Below are positions 1-8,573 of a stretch of 64,000 nucleotides of DNA, in pieces. The stretch is from CAVQNQ01 sp964427655 (GTDB lineage: Bacteria > Acidobacteriota > Terriglobia > Bryobacterales > Bryobacteraceae). The stretch's first letter is position 1. Each line of letters begins with the position of its first letter. The DNA is taken from assembly GCA_964427655.1 (NCBI GenBank), contig CAYRWE010000001.1:45289-109288 (forward strand), read 5' to 3'. Under the pieces are notes generated by a model. The model made no database searches. It worked only from the letters and a program-made list of their open reading frames with translations, and had not been told where the DNA came from. A program made the position numbers and the translations under genes.

Positions 1-141
1 ATCGGCTGGCTGGAATGCCCGGTCCTGAAACTCGTGGCGGTGGCGAGAGGGGGAGAATTCAACTCCAACCTGATCGTCAGCCTGCGGAGGCCGGCGGAGG
101 CCCGGGTGGAACACGAGTGCGGGAAGTCTGCGCCGGTGTGA
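1..141 (+). CDS. C-terminal end of an unidentified protein (cut by window edge)
   Basis: Frame 1 is open from the first base to a TGA at 139-141 and would encode the last 46 residues of a protein, ending in KSAPV. The stretch is too short to place in a family. It ends 42 bases before the next start on the same strand, and the next gene has its own GGAGAGA ribosome binding site in between. It could be the tail of a surface protein like those that follow, but nothing in it proves that. Confidence 0.4.
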   Translation: MGWLECPVLKLVAVARGGEFNSNLIVSLRRPAEARVEHECGKSAPV

Positions 142-183
142 GGGGCGGCTATTCGAGAGCCGCGGAGAGATCCAGATATTACT

Positions 184-3100
184 ATGAATTCTGCCATGAA
201 GCGAGCGTTCGCGCTGTTATTCCCGGCGATCGGGCTGGCGAGCATCAGCAATGTCCGGGTGAGTGGGACGACATCCACGCAGGCGGCGATTGCCTACACG
301 GCGCCGGATAACAACGCCTGCACGGTAACGGTGAGCACCTCGCCGACTTACGCGCCGCCGGTGCCGGATGTGGACCCGACGTTGTTTAGCGGAGCGAACT
401 CGGACAGCCGGACGGGGAGCGTCACGATCGGGCGCGCGCGGGTGTTTGTCGCGGGGAAGCGTTCGGTGGAGAAGAACCTGAACGGCGCCAACAGCAGCCG
501 GGCGTTGGAAGCGGCCGTGACGCACTATTTCCAGATTGCCTGCCCGGCGGACGGTTCGACGGCCAGCGGGAGCTTCACGACGGCGACGATCCCGAGCGGG
601 ACGTCTTACGGCGAGCCGATTCCGATAGACCCGGCGAATAACGGGAACTACATCTATCCCACGGTTTCGATGACGGACCGCACGGCGTGGACGATCGAGC
701 CGCACACCGGGGCGCGAGTGAAGAACCTGGCGCTGCCGGGAGATATCCCCGAAGCCGGTCCCCCCACCATGAACTCAAGTGGACTGGGGGTGGCGTGCCA
801 TCCGACGCCGGTGAAAGCCAGCGACGAAAACAAGTTGGGATACCACTGCCAGATCTGGATGGGTGGAGTATTCCCGGCGCTGTATTGGATTGCGCCGGAC
901 GGCGAGGTCCGCTTTCTGGGGACGATGAACACCAACTACACGAGCGGGTGGGCGGCATCGAATTTCTGCACGGGAACGCTCTCGGCAGCGTTTGACGCCA
1001 CGGATCCCAACACGTTCTACTGCTGGGTGGGCACCGACCCGACGTATCGCGGCAAAGTGGTACCGCTCAAGGCGGTGTATACCGGTCACAACATCGCCGG
1101 TGGAGATGCCGATCGGACGAACCAGCCGCTCGCGGGTGGCAGCGGGCTACCGAATACCACCTACACGCAGATCCTACCGGTGGGGCGGGACGTCCAAACG
1201 CTGCTAACGGAGTTCGATCCGAATTTCACGACCTACGGTCTGGCCTGCTGCACCGCTTATATCAGGGGGGACTGGGCGAACAGCCGGTATGTTTTCCAAT
1301 TGCTGGCCGCCCAAAATGCGTTTGGATGGATTGGCGTATTCGATTTGAATCAGACGGCGGCCCAACAGATAGCGAAGTTCGGCAGCGCGGCGGGGTGCGC
1401 GGACAACCCGGCGGTGACCGGAAGCGCGTATACGGGGATGGCGGGCTGCGTAGTGGCGAGCACGAGCACGTTCAACTCGGCACCGGGATCGGGCCTGCGC
1501 TGGTCGGGGCTGCACACGCTCAACGTGACGCCGGCATCCACGTTCTTGGGGGTAGAGCTGGAGTCGCCGGACGTGATTTACACGGCGACGCTGACGGGCG
1601 CGTTGAGCGGGACACCGGGTACGTGCAGCATGGCCCAACCTTCGGGGAGCTATATCCCCGACTGGCCGGATACGAGCTGGACTTACGGCTGCTCGACGGT
1701 GACGGTAAGTGGAGATCCGCAGGCCTCCACGCCCAAAGCGGGATATCCCACATCGATGCCGGCGGCGCCAGGCGATTTCGTGAGCGTCAACGCCGGCAAT
1801 TTCAACCATAACGAAGTCATGCGGCTGCTGGACAAAGGGGCGGATGGGAAGACGTGGTACATTCAGCGCCGGTATTTCTACGGGGCCTTCTGGCCGTATT
1901 CGACGGCGAGCGCCGGGGGGACGCTGGGGATGATGTCGTGGGCGATCTACAACGACATCAACAACACCGGCCTATCGCTGTGGTGGGATGTGGATAACGG
2001 CGGCCTCGCCACGAACATGACGAATACGTACCGGGACCCGCTGGCGCCGGTGCACGTGGCGTTTGTGAACAACGCGGCTTTCGGGCGCTGGACGACGATC
2101 GGGAACGAAACGCAAGCAGGCATGGAGCCGGGGAGGCTAACCGCCGTGCCGCCGACGCTGCTGAGGCAAGGGAGCCCGTCGGTCAATGGGGTTGCGTGGA
2201 GCTACGGGAGTCCCTGGAGCGACACGATCGCATCGATTCAGAGGACCGGGCAACCGGCTATGCAGGCGGGGGATTTGTCGCTGGAGTCGCATCCTTCGCT
2301 TCCGATCATCAACCCGCCGGACCAGGCGACTTACAATCAACTGGCCGATAACCATCCCTATTTCGGGGCATCGTACATTGTGACACCGTCGAATGTTTCG
2401 CTGGTGGGGGGGCAGCTTTACCGGATTCGCGGCCTCAGCATGGCAAGCCTCTATAAGCTGGTTCCGAACTTCGCGAATTCGGGGAGCCGGGCGATGAAGG
2501 AGGTATCGGGACCAGCGGTGCGGCTGGCCACCGACGCGTCGACGCAATTTCAGTGGTGCGTGGCGCTGTATGCGGGGGAATGCTATAGCGGGTCTCTGGC
2601 GGGGGACATCTACTTCAACGCACCGGGGATCGCGAACGCCTTCTGCACATACAACTGGAGCACCCTGCTCACGACGACGACGATTCCGAACGATATCTGT
2701 GTGAGCCCGGCACACGCGACGGTGCAAGCGGTCAAGATGGCGGGGATTGCGGACGACCCGCAGGGGTTGCAATCGCGGGTCATCAGCAACGCGCTGGGCC
2801 AGTACGACCAGCAGATCATATTCTGGAACTCGCGCAGCGTGCCGGATGGGTCCTGGCTATATACCTCGCTGGCGATGGATTCGGCGCTCAAGCTGATCAA
2901 GATTCCGCCGCGCAGCACGGATACGGTGAACCGCACGGGTTACATACCGATCAGCATCGGGCTGGCGGCGCGGGCGGGGGTGGATAACGTGGTGGTGGAA
3001 TTCGGGTATGCGGAGAACGGGATCCCGGGAGCCTACTACTGCACGGCCAGGCAGGAATCGTGCGTGGCACAGGGAGCGACCATCGCCCCGACACAGCCGT

Positions 3101-3270
3101 TTTACTTCGCGAGCACGGAGGCGGCATCCATTCAGGGAATGCCGTGCGCGAGCGGGTGCACGGTAACGCTGCCGGGGGTATCGGGGAGGATGTTGTACTA
3201 CCGCGTGGATTCCCGCAACAGCGCGGGGGGCGTGGTGGACCAACAGACCGGGGTACAGGCGGTCCCGTAG
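184..3270 (+). CDS. large secreted surface protein with fibronectin-III-like ends, function unknown
   Basis: The predicted protein has 1028 residues and begins with a basic, hydrophobic signal peptide (MKRAFALLFPAIGLA), so it is probably exported. Residues about 20-130 and the last 110 residues look like beta-sandwich, fibronectin-III-type modules: alternating hydrophobic strands, paired cysteines and a YRV or YFQI strand near the module end. The 800-residue middle is rich in Trp, Tyr, Gly, Thr and Ser without an enzyme motif I recognise. ATG 184 is chosen because GGAGAGA lies at 164-170; ATG 196 (start of MKRAF) is the alternative. The following gene encodes another secreted protein, so this end of the window looks like a surface-protein region. 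Confidence 0.75.
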   Translation: MNSAMKRAFALLFPAIGLASISNVRVSGTTSTQAAIAYTAPDNNACTVTVSTSPTYAPPVPDVDPTLFSGANSDSRTGSVTIGRARVFVAGKRSVEKNLNGANSSRALEAAVTHYFQIACPADGSTASGSFTTATIPSGTSYGEPIPIDPANNGNYIYPTVSMTDRTAWTIEPHTGARVKNLALPGDIPEAGPPTMNSSGLGVACHPTPVKASDENKLGYHCQIWMGGVFPALYWIAPDGEVRFLGTMNTNYTSGWAASNFCTGTLSAAFDATDPNTFYCWVGTDPTYRGKVVPLKAVYTGHNIAGGDADRTNQPLAGGSGLPNTTYTQILPVGRDVQTLLTEFDPNFTTYGLACCTAYIRGDWANSRYVFQLLAAQNAFGWIGVFDLNQTAAQQIAKFGSAAGCADNPAVTGSAYTGMAGCVVASTSTFNSAPGSGLRWSGLHTLNVTPASTFLGVELESPDVIYTATLTGALSGTPGTCSMAQPSGSYIPDWPDTSWTYGCSTVTVSGDPQASTPKAGYPTSMPAAPGDFVSVNAGNFNHNEVMRLLDKGADGKTWYIQRRYFYGAFWPYSTASAGGTLGMMSWAIYNDINNTGLSLWWDVDNGGLATNMTNTYRDPLAPVHVAFVNNAAFGRWTTIGNETQAGMEPGRLTAVPPTLLRQGSPSVNGVAWSYGSPWSDTIASIQRTGQPAMQAGDLSLESHPSLPIINPPDQATYNQLADNHPYFGASYIVTPSNVSLVGGQLYRIRGLSMASLYKLVPNFANSGSRAMKEVSGPAVRLATDASTQFQWCVALYAGECYSGSLAGDIYFNAPGIANAFCTYNWSTLLTTTTIPNDICVSPAHATVQAVKMAGIADDPQGLQSRVISNALGQYDQQIIFWNSRSVPDGSWLYTSLAMDSALKLIKIPPRSTDTVNRTGYIPISIGLAARAGVDNVVVEFGYAENGIPGAYYCTARQESCVAQGATIAPTQPFYFASTEAASIQGMPCASGCTVTLPGVSGRMLYYRVDSRNSAGGVVDQQTGVQAVP

Positions 3271-3419
3271 GCGGCCGCGCGGCGCCACGCACAATTGAGG
3301 CGAACGGCGCAGGGCACGGCAAACACGCCCAGCGAGGGCGGCCAATTTTCAGGTTGAGGGGAACAAGGCGCGGGAGTTGTGCGGCGGCACCGGGCGCCTT
3401 GCGGGAGGGGTCTATTCTA

Positions 3420-4529
3420 ATGAAACGAATTCTGATGTGGCTCTGCGTGGGGGCGGCTGGCCTCGCAGCGCAGACGACCATTAACGGCAGCCGTACCATT
3501 CTGGGCACGTGGGACGCTTCCGGCGCGGCGCATTCGTTGCCGAGCAAGAAAGGCACCGCAGCCAATATACCGGCTACGTGCACGACGGGGGAGGAGTATT
3601 TCGCAACGGATGCGGCGGCGGGACGAAATAAGTATTACTGCACGGCGAGCAACACGTGGACGCAGCAACTGGGAGCGTCCGGCGGCAGCGGCGCGATAAC
3701 GTACGCAGACATCTTCGACGGCTCGACCGGCACGCTGGCGGACGGCGGCACGGTGACGTGGACATGCGGCAGCGGCAGCGGAGCGGTATGCACGGCGAGC
3801 TGGACCGTGCCGGCAGGGGTCAACGCGCTGCGCATCGTGGCGTGGAGCGGAGGACAAGGAGGCGCCGGGAGCAGCTCGGGGGACCGGTCCGGATATGGCG
3901 GAGGCGGAGGCGGATATTACAACGGAATGTGCCCGGTGACGCCGGGCAACTCGTACACGGTCACGGTAGGGCTGGGCGGCACGGGAGGAGCGAACGGCTA
4001 CGGCGGCGGGCAAGGCAACGGCGGAGCCTCCGGTTTCGGATCGTGCTTTGTGCTGCTGGGCGGCGGGCAGCTTGCGGCGAATTTCGGCGGCGGCCTGGCA
4101 GCTTTGCCGGGCGATCCGGCGGCGTGGGTATCGCTGGGGTACTTTGTCAACAGCCTGAGTTATTGCTCATACGGAGGAGGAAATCCGGCGGGCAATGCGT
4201 TACGAGCCGATGTGGGGGGATGTGGCGGGACGCAGCAGGCCAGCGCAGGGGTGGCCGGGCAGAACGGAGGTTACGGTATTTTCGGGTCGGGGGGCGGCGG
4301 CTCGGGAGGATACGTCAGTGCCACAGGTGGAGTAGGCGGCGCTTCGGGTGTGGGCGGCACGGGCGGCAAAGGCGGTGGCTGGACCTCGAGCGGGGGTCCC
4401 GTGGCGTGCGGACAGGGGAGCATCCCGGGTGGCGGCGGCGGCAGCGCCGGGGCAACTTCGTCGGGCATCGGCAACCAGACGGGATGCGCGGGGGCGCGCG
4501 GCGAGGTTCGCCTCTACTACACGAAGTGA
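3420..4529 (+). CDS. secreted glycine-rich protein
   Basis: The protein has 369 residues. It starts at ATG 3420 with a strong GGGAGGGG site at 3403-3410; a longer reading from 3060 would overlap the preceding gene and is not needed. Residues 1-20 form a signal peptide ending in LAAQ. A short region with paired cysteines follows (CTTGEEYFATD, KYYCTASNTW), resembling the segments found in phage tail and adhesin-like proteins. From about residue 120 the chain is dominated by glycine (for example GGGGGYYNG and GGGGGSAG) after a TWTVPAGV-type strand, the layout of glycine-rich surface domains. No catalytic motif is visible. A role in the cell surface or matrix is inferred only from export and composition. 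Confidence 0.7.
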   Translation: MKRILMWLCVGAAGLAAQTTINGSRTILGTWDASGAAHSLPSKKGTAANIPATCTTGEEYFATDAAAGRNKYYCTASNTWTQQLGASGGSGAITYADIFDGSTGTLADGGTVTWTCGSGSGAVCTASWTVPAGVNALRIVAWSGGQGGAGSSSGDRSGYGGGGGGYYNGMCPVTPGNSYTVTVGLGGTGGANGYGGGQGNGGASGFGSCFVLLGGGQLAANFGGGLAALPGDPAAWVSLGYFVNSLSYCSYGGGNPAGNALRADVGGCGGTQQASAGVAGQNGGYGIFGSGGGGSGGYVSATGGVGGASGVGGTGGKGGGWTSSGGPVACGQGSIPGGGGGSAGATSSGIGNQTGCAGARGEVRLYYTK

Positions 4530-4637
4530 CATCGGACAGGCGTGGCGGGAGGGTGGCGAACTGCTTCGCGGTGGCCGGGTTCGCGAAATGGCTGTACTGT
4601 AAAATCTGGACGCCAGTTTTGGCAATGAGGACGCCGC

Positions 4638-6272
4638 TTGCGGATTGCGCTTCTGCAAATCAACCCGACCGCCGGGGATATTAACGGAAACTCGGCGCTG
4701 ATCATACGCGGGGCCCGCACGGCACAATCCCAGGCGGCCGACCTGGTGGCGACGCCCGAGCTGGCGCTGATGGGATACCTGCCCCGCGACCTGCTGATGA
4801 GCCGCGGTTTCGTGAAGCGCAGCGGCGAGGCGCTGGCGCGCATCGCGGTGGAGCTGAAGAACGGGCCGGCGATGCTGGTGGGGGTGGCCACGCCGAATCC
4901 GAGCGATATCGGCCGGCCGCTCTTTAACAGCGCGGTGCTGCTGCGTAACGGGTCGGTGGGGCCGGTCTTCCATAAAACGCTACTGCCGACCTACGACGTA
5001 TTCGACGAGGACCGGTATTTCGAGCCCGCGCCGGAGCCGCAGATTCTGGAGCTGAAGGGATGGCGGCTGGGGATCAGCATTTGCGAGGACGTGTGGAACG
5101 ATCGGGATTTCTGGCAGCGGCGGCGTTACCATCAAGACCCGATCGAGATCCTGGCGAAGGCCGGGGCGCAGGCGATCATCAACCTTTCGGCTTCGCCGTT
5201 CACGGTGGGGAAGCAGCTTTTGCGCGAGCAGATGCTGGGGCACATAGCCGAGAAGTACCGGTTGCCGCTGGCATACGTCAACCAGGTGGGCGGCAACGAC
5301 GATTTGATCTTCGACGGGCGCAGCGGCGCATGGGATGCGCAGGGCCGCCTGTTCGCGCGTGCCAAGGGCTTCCAGGAAGACGTAGTGGTGGCGGACCTCG
5401 AGCGGGGAACGGGCGAGGTGGCGGAGGACGATTTCGAGGCCGAGGCGGAAGTCTGGAACGCGCTGGTGTTGGGGGTACGGGATTATGCGCGGAAGACCGG
5501 ATTCACCAAGGTGCTGCTGGGGCTTTCGGGGGGCATCGATTCGGCGCTGACGGCGGCCATCGCGGCGGATGCCCTGGGGCCGGAGAACGTTTTGGGCGTG
5601 ATGATGCCCTCGTGCTATTCCAGCCGGGGCAGCGTGGAGGATTCCGAGGAGCTGGCGCGCAACCTGGGGATACACACGCTGGCGCTGCCGATTGCCGAGG
5701 TCATGCAGTCCTACGAGGGAGTACTGGCGGAGGCATTTCGCGGCTTCCGGGCGGATGTGACCGAAGAGAACATCCAATCGCGCATCCGCGGCAACTTGTT
5801 GATGGCGCTTTCGAATAAGTACGGGTCGCTGCTGCTGACGACCGGCAATAAGAGCGAGATGTCGGTGGGGTATTGCACGCTGTACGGCGATATGAACGGC
5901 GGACTGGCGGTCATCGCGGATCTGCCGAAGATGATGGTGTATCGCGTATCGCGCTGGCGCAACCGGCGCAGGGCGGACATCCCCGAAGCGATTCTGACCA
6001 AGGCGCCATCGGCCGAACTGCGGCCGGACCAGACGGATCAGGACAGCCTGCCGCCTTACGAGCTGCTGGACCAGATCCTGGAATTGCACGTGGAGCAATC
6101 GCAAGCGGCGGAAGAGATTATCGCGCGAGGCTTCGACGAAGCCACGGTGCGGAAGGTTCTGCGGCTGGTGCGGACAGCGGAGTTCAAGCGCAAGCAGGCG
6201 GCTCCGGTGTTGAAGGTGACTTCGCGGGCGTTCGGCACGGGGTGGCGGATGCCGATCGTGCGGGGCGAGTAA
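4638..6272 (+). CDS. nadE: NAD+ synthase, glutamine-hydrolysing
   Basis: The 544-residue cytoplasmic enzyme converts nicotinate adenine dinucleotide to NAD+ using ATP and glutamine. The N-terminal nitrilase-type glutaminase domain (about 1-260) carries the expected Glu41 (TPELAL), Lys113 (HKTLLP) and nucleophile Cys149 (GISICEDVW). The C-terminal synthetase domain has the ATP-pyrophosphatase P-loop SGGIDS at 297-302 and ends with the family-typical FGTGWRMPI. Length is normal. The start is a TTG at 4638 with TGAGGA at 4625-4630 upstream; ATG 4625 is in another frame. The gene is monocistronic and ends six bases from the convergent wecB. Confidence 0.95.
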   Translation: MRIALLQINPTAGDINGNSALIIRGARTAQSQAADLVATPELALMGYLPRDLLMSRGFVKRSGEALARIAVELKNGPAMLVGVATPNPSDIGRPLFNSAVLLRNGSVGPVFHKTLLPTYDVFDEDRYFEPAPEPQILELKGWRLGISICEDVWNDRDFWQRRRYHQDPIEILAKAGAQAIINLSASPFTVGKQLLREQMLGHIAEKYRLPLAYVNQVGGNDDLIFDGRSGAWDAQGRLFARAKGFQEDVVVADLERGTGEVAEDDFEAEAEVWNALVLGVRDYARKTGFTKVLLGLSGGIDSALTAAIAADALGPENVLGVMMPSCYSSRGSVEDSEELARNLGIHTLALPIAEVMQSYEGVLAEAFRGFRADVTEENIQSRIRGNLLMALSNKYGSLLLTTGNKSEMSVGYCTLYGDMNGGLAVIADLPKMMVYRVSRWRNRRRADIPEAILTKAPSAELRPDQTDQDSLPPYELLDQILELHVEQSQAAEEIIARGFDEATVRKVLRLVRTAEFKRKQAAPVLKVTSRAFGTGWRMPIVRGE

Positions 6273-6278
6273 GGCGGC

Positions 6279-7403
6279 CTAAGGCTCGAGCGCGAAATGG
6301 CGCGTGACGATAGCGGCGATGCGCTCGCTCGCGTGGCCGTCGCCGTACGGGTTGTGGATGCGGGACATCCGCAGGTGCTCGGCATCGTCTTCGAGCAGGC
6401 GGACGGCTTCGGAGACGATCCGAGCGGTATCGGTTCCCACCAGTTTGACCGTGCCGGCTTCGACGGCTTCGGGGCGCTCGGTGCGGTCGCGCATCACGAG
6501 CACGGGCTTACCGAGGGAAGGCGCTTCTTCTTGAATGCCGCCGGAATCGGTGACGATGAGGCGGGCGCGGCGCATGAGATCGACAAAGGCCACGTAATCG
6601 AGCGGCTCGGTGAGCATGACGTTGGGGAGACCGGCGAGCGCGCGGATCACCGGATCGAGGACGTTGGGGTTGCGGTGCACGGGATAAACTACCTGCACGT
6701 CCGGGCGGGCGGCGAGTTGAGATAGGGCGGCGCAAATGCGCTCGATGCCGGGGCCGAAGCTCTCACGGCGATGGGCGGTGACGACGATCAGCTTTCTGAC
6801 GGGGTCTAGCCATGGCAGCGGGGGAGCCTGGAGTCTTCCCTGCCCCAGTTCGCCGGCGATGTACAGGACGGCATCGATGCCGGAGTTGCCGGTAACGAAA
6901 ATGCGGTTCGCGGGGGTTCCCTCGGCGAGCAGATTGCGGCGGGCGCTTTCGGTGGGCGCGAAGTGCAAGGCGGCCAGGCGTCCGGTCACCTGGCGGTTCA
7001 TCTCCTCGGGAAAGGGCTGTTCGAGATCGCCGGTTCGCAGGCCGGCCTCGACATGAGCCACCGGGATATGGCGATGGAAGGCGGCCACGGCGGCGGCCAT
7101 GGTTGTGGTGGTGTCGCCTTGGACTACGGCCATGTCAAAGGCACCTTCCGCCAGGATAGGGTCGAGCGCAGTGAGGATGCGGGCGGCGGTGGCGGAGAGC
7201 GTCTGGCCGGGGGTCATCAGGTTCAGATCGAAATCCGGCCGCACCGCAAAGCACGCGAGCACCTGGTCGAGCATGGCGCGATGCTGGGCGGTGACGCAGA
7301 CGCGGGCGTCAAGGCCGGGATGGCAAAGCCGTATGTGCCGGATGACCGGGCAGAGCTTAATGGCCTCGGGCCGGGTGCCGAAGATGAAGAGCAGGCGTTT
7401 CAC
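6279..7403 (-). CDS. wecB: UDP-N-acetylglucosamine 2-epimerase (non-hydrolysing)
   Basis: The 374-residue protein belongs to the WecB/MnaA family, which interconverts UDP-GlcNAc and UDP-ManNAc for surface polysaccharides. Family marks are the N-terminal FGTRPEAIK, the VQGDTTT and HVEAGLRTG segments, FPEEMNRQ, the HRRESFG loop and the C-terminal TDSGGIQEEA. It is the first of two family members in the window; this copy keeps the canonical bacterial WecB signatures, while the copy at 23121 sits in a diacetamido-sugar operon. It stands alone and converges on nadE. It may supply ManNAc units to the exopolysaccharide made further downstream. Confidence 0.93.
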   Translation of the reverse strand: MKRLLFIFGTRPEAIKLCPVIRHIRLCHPGLDARVCVTAQHRAMLDQVLACFAVRPDFDLNLMTPGQTLSATAARILTALDPILAEGAFDMAVVQGDTTTTMAAAVAAFHRHIPVAHVEAGLRTGDLEQPFPEEMNRQVTGRLAALHFAPTESARRNLLAEGTPANRIFVTGNSGIDAVLYIAGELGQGRLQAPPLPWLDPVRKLIVVTAHRRESFGPGIERICAALSQLAARPDVQVVYPVHRNPNVLDPVIRALAGLPNVMLTEPLDYVAFVDLMRRARLIVTDSGGIQEEAPSLGKPVLVMRDRTERPEAVEAGTVKLVGTDTARIVSEAVRLLEDDAEHLRMSRIHNPYGDGHASERIAAIVTRHFALEP

Positions 7404-7536
7404 CGAATCTCCAGTTTAAACAGCTTAGTGCTCGAAGCTGAATAGGATAGGCAAGATTTCATAACTTCCCACTTAATCTGTGTTACCTCGTTTTGTAGAT
7501 CGGTAGGCACGGTTGAGCGACCAGTTTCACACTTTT

Positions 7537-7568
7537 ATCTTGCAAGATCCGCAATGCCACCCTACTAT
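7537..7568 (+). promoter_or_regulatory. sigma-70-type promoter with an overlapping operator palindrome
   Basis: TTGCAA at 7540-7545 and TACTAT at 7563-7568 are separated by exactly 17 bases, a good -35/-10 pair. The -35 box lies inside the perfect 12-base palindrome ATCTTGCAAGAT (7537-7548), the position expected of a repressor operator. Transcription would begin about 7575, at or just before the start codon of the small helix-turn-helix gene, so the mRNA may be leaderless. Autoregulation by that protein is an inference. Confidence 0.5.
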
Positions 7569-7576
7569 AGGGAGTG

Positions 7577-7798
7577 ATGCGAAGCACTGGACGTGCTCAG
7601 GAATATTTGACGACTGCCAGGGTGGCCCGCATTTTGGGAATCTCTAAGCGGACTCTACACAACTGGATCAAATCGGGAAAAGTGACGGGGCCGGAGGTCA
7701 ATCCGGCGAACGGCTATCTGCTATGGACCATGTCGGATGTGGAGACCGTGCGGACGGTGCTGATGGAGGAATCGAGTGATTCGACTGGTAATCGCTAA
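7577..7798 (+). CDS. small MerR/excisionase-type helix-turn-helix protein
   Basis: The 73-residue protein is almost entirely one DNA-binding domain: YLTTARVARILGIS is the helix-turn-helix, followed by KRTLHNWIKSGKV and a short wing (GYLLWTMSDV), the pattern of MerR-like and phage excisionase proteins. ATG 7577 or GTG 7574 may be the start. AGGGAG lies only two bases away, too close to act as a normal ribosome site, while a promoter places the transcript start at about 7575; leaderless translation is therefore likely. The gene overlaps parA by 23 bases and heads a ParA/winged-helix/recombinase cassette. It may regulate the cassette or act as a directionality factor for the recombinase. Confidence 0.75.
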   Translation: MRSTGRAQEYLTTARVARILGISKRTLHNWIKSGKVTGPEVNPANGYLLWTMSDVETVRTVLMEESSDSTGNR

Positions 7799-8573
7799 CC
7801 AGAAGGGCGGCGTGGCCAAGACGACGACCACCTTGAGCCTGGCCCGCGAGTTCGCGGATCGGGGCTTGAAGGTGCTGCTGATCGATATCGATCCGCAGGG
7901 ATCGATCGGCGCGACCCTGGGGTTGAAGGCAGCCAACTACCTGTACAGTTTCGTGATCTCGAACTACCGGTTCAAGGACTGCCTGGTGGCCGCGCACCCG
8001 AACATCGACGTGCTGTGCAGCAACCGCGAGACCACGGATATCGAAGGCATTCTGACGCCGCGGACGGGCCGCGAGCTGATCTTCCAGGTGCTGCTGACGC
8101 CGGTGGAAAAGGATTACGACGCGGTTATCATCGACTGCCCGCCGGCCATTTCCTTGCTCCAGAGCTGCGCCCTGATGTACGCGCAGCAGATTCTGATACC
8201 ACTGACCATGGACCCGCTCAGCCTGCAGGGGGCCTACGCGGCCATCCAGACCTCGGCCACCTTGAACCGGCTGTTCAAGGCCGAGATCCAGCCGGTGGCG
8301 GTGGTGCCGGTGCAGGTGGACCGGCGGCTGCAAATGACGGACGTGATCCTGGACAGCCTGCAATCGCTGTCGCGGGAGTACAACATTCCGCTACTGCCGG
8401 CGGTGCGCACGGATTCGACGGTTCCCAAGGCGACGCGGGCGCGCAAGTTCCTGGTGGACTTCGACCCGAAGTGCAAGGCCGTGGAAGATTACCGGCTGGT
8501 AGCCGATCAACTCTTGGAACATCTCAGGGGACAACTGAATGAGCGGCAGTACTCGCTCCCGGCAGAAGCATAA
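7776..8573 (+). CDS. parA: ParA-family partition ATPase
   Basis: The 265-residue protein has the deviant Walker A motif of ParA/MinD ATPases (NQKGGVAKTT, residues 8-17), the VLLIDIDPQGS segment and a Walker B-like VIIDCPP. ParA proteins use ATP-driven binding to DNA to segregate plasmids or chromosomal origins, or to position other cargo. The start is GTG 7776 inside the preceding gene, and the stop lies 35 bases into the following gene, so the three genes are translationally coupled. No ParB with a recognisable ParB/Srx fold follows; the next protein is the candidate partner. The small-HTH/ParA/DNA-binding/recombinase order suggests an accessory replicon or integrated element rather than the chromosomal parAB. 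Confidence 0.9.
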   Translation: MIRLVIANQKGGVAKTTTTLSLAREFADRGLKVLLIDIDPQGSIGATLGLKAANYLYSFVISNYRFKDCLVAAHPNIDVLCSNRETTDIEGILTPRTGRELIFQVLLTPVEKDYDAVIIDCPPAISLLQSCALMYAQQILIPLTMDPLSLQGAYAAIQTSATLNRLFKAEIQPVAVVPVQVDRRLQMTDVILDSLQSLSREYNIPLLPAVRTDSTVPKATRARKFLVDFDPKCKAVEDYRLVADQLLEHLRGQLNERQYSLPAEA

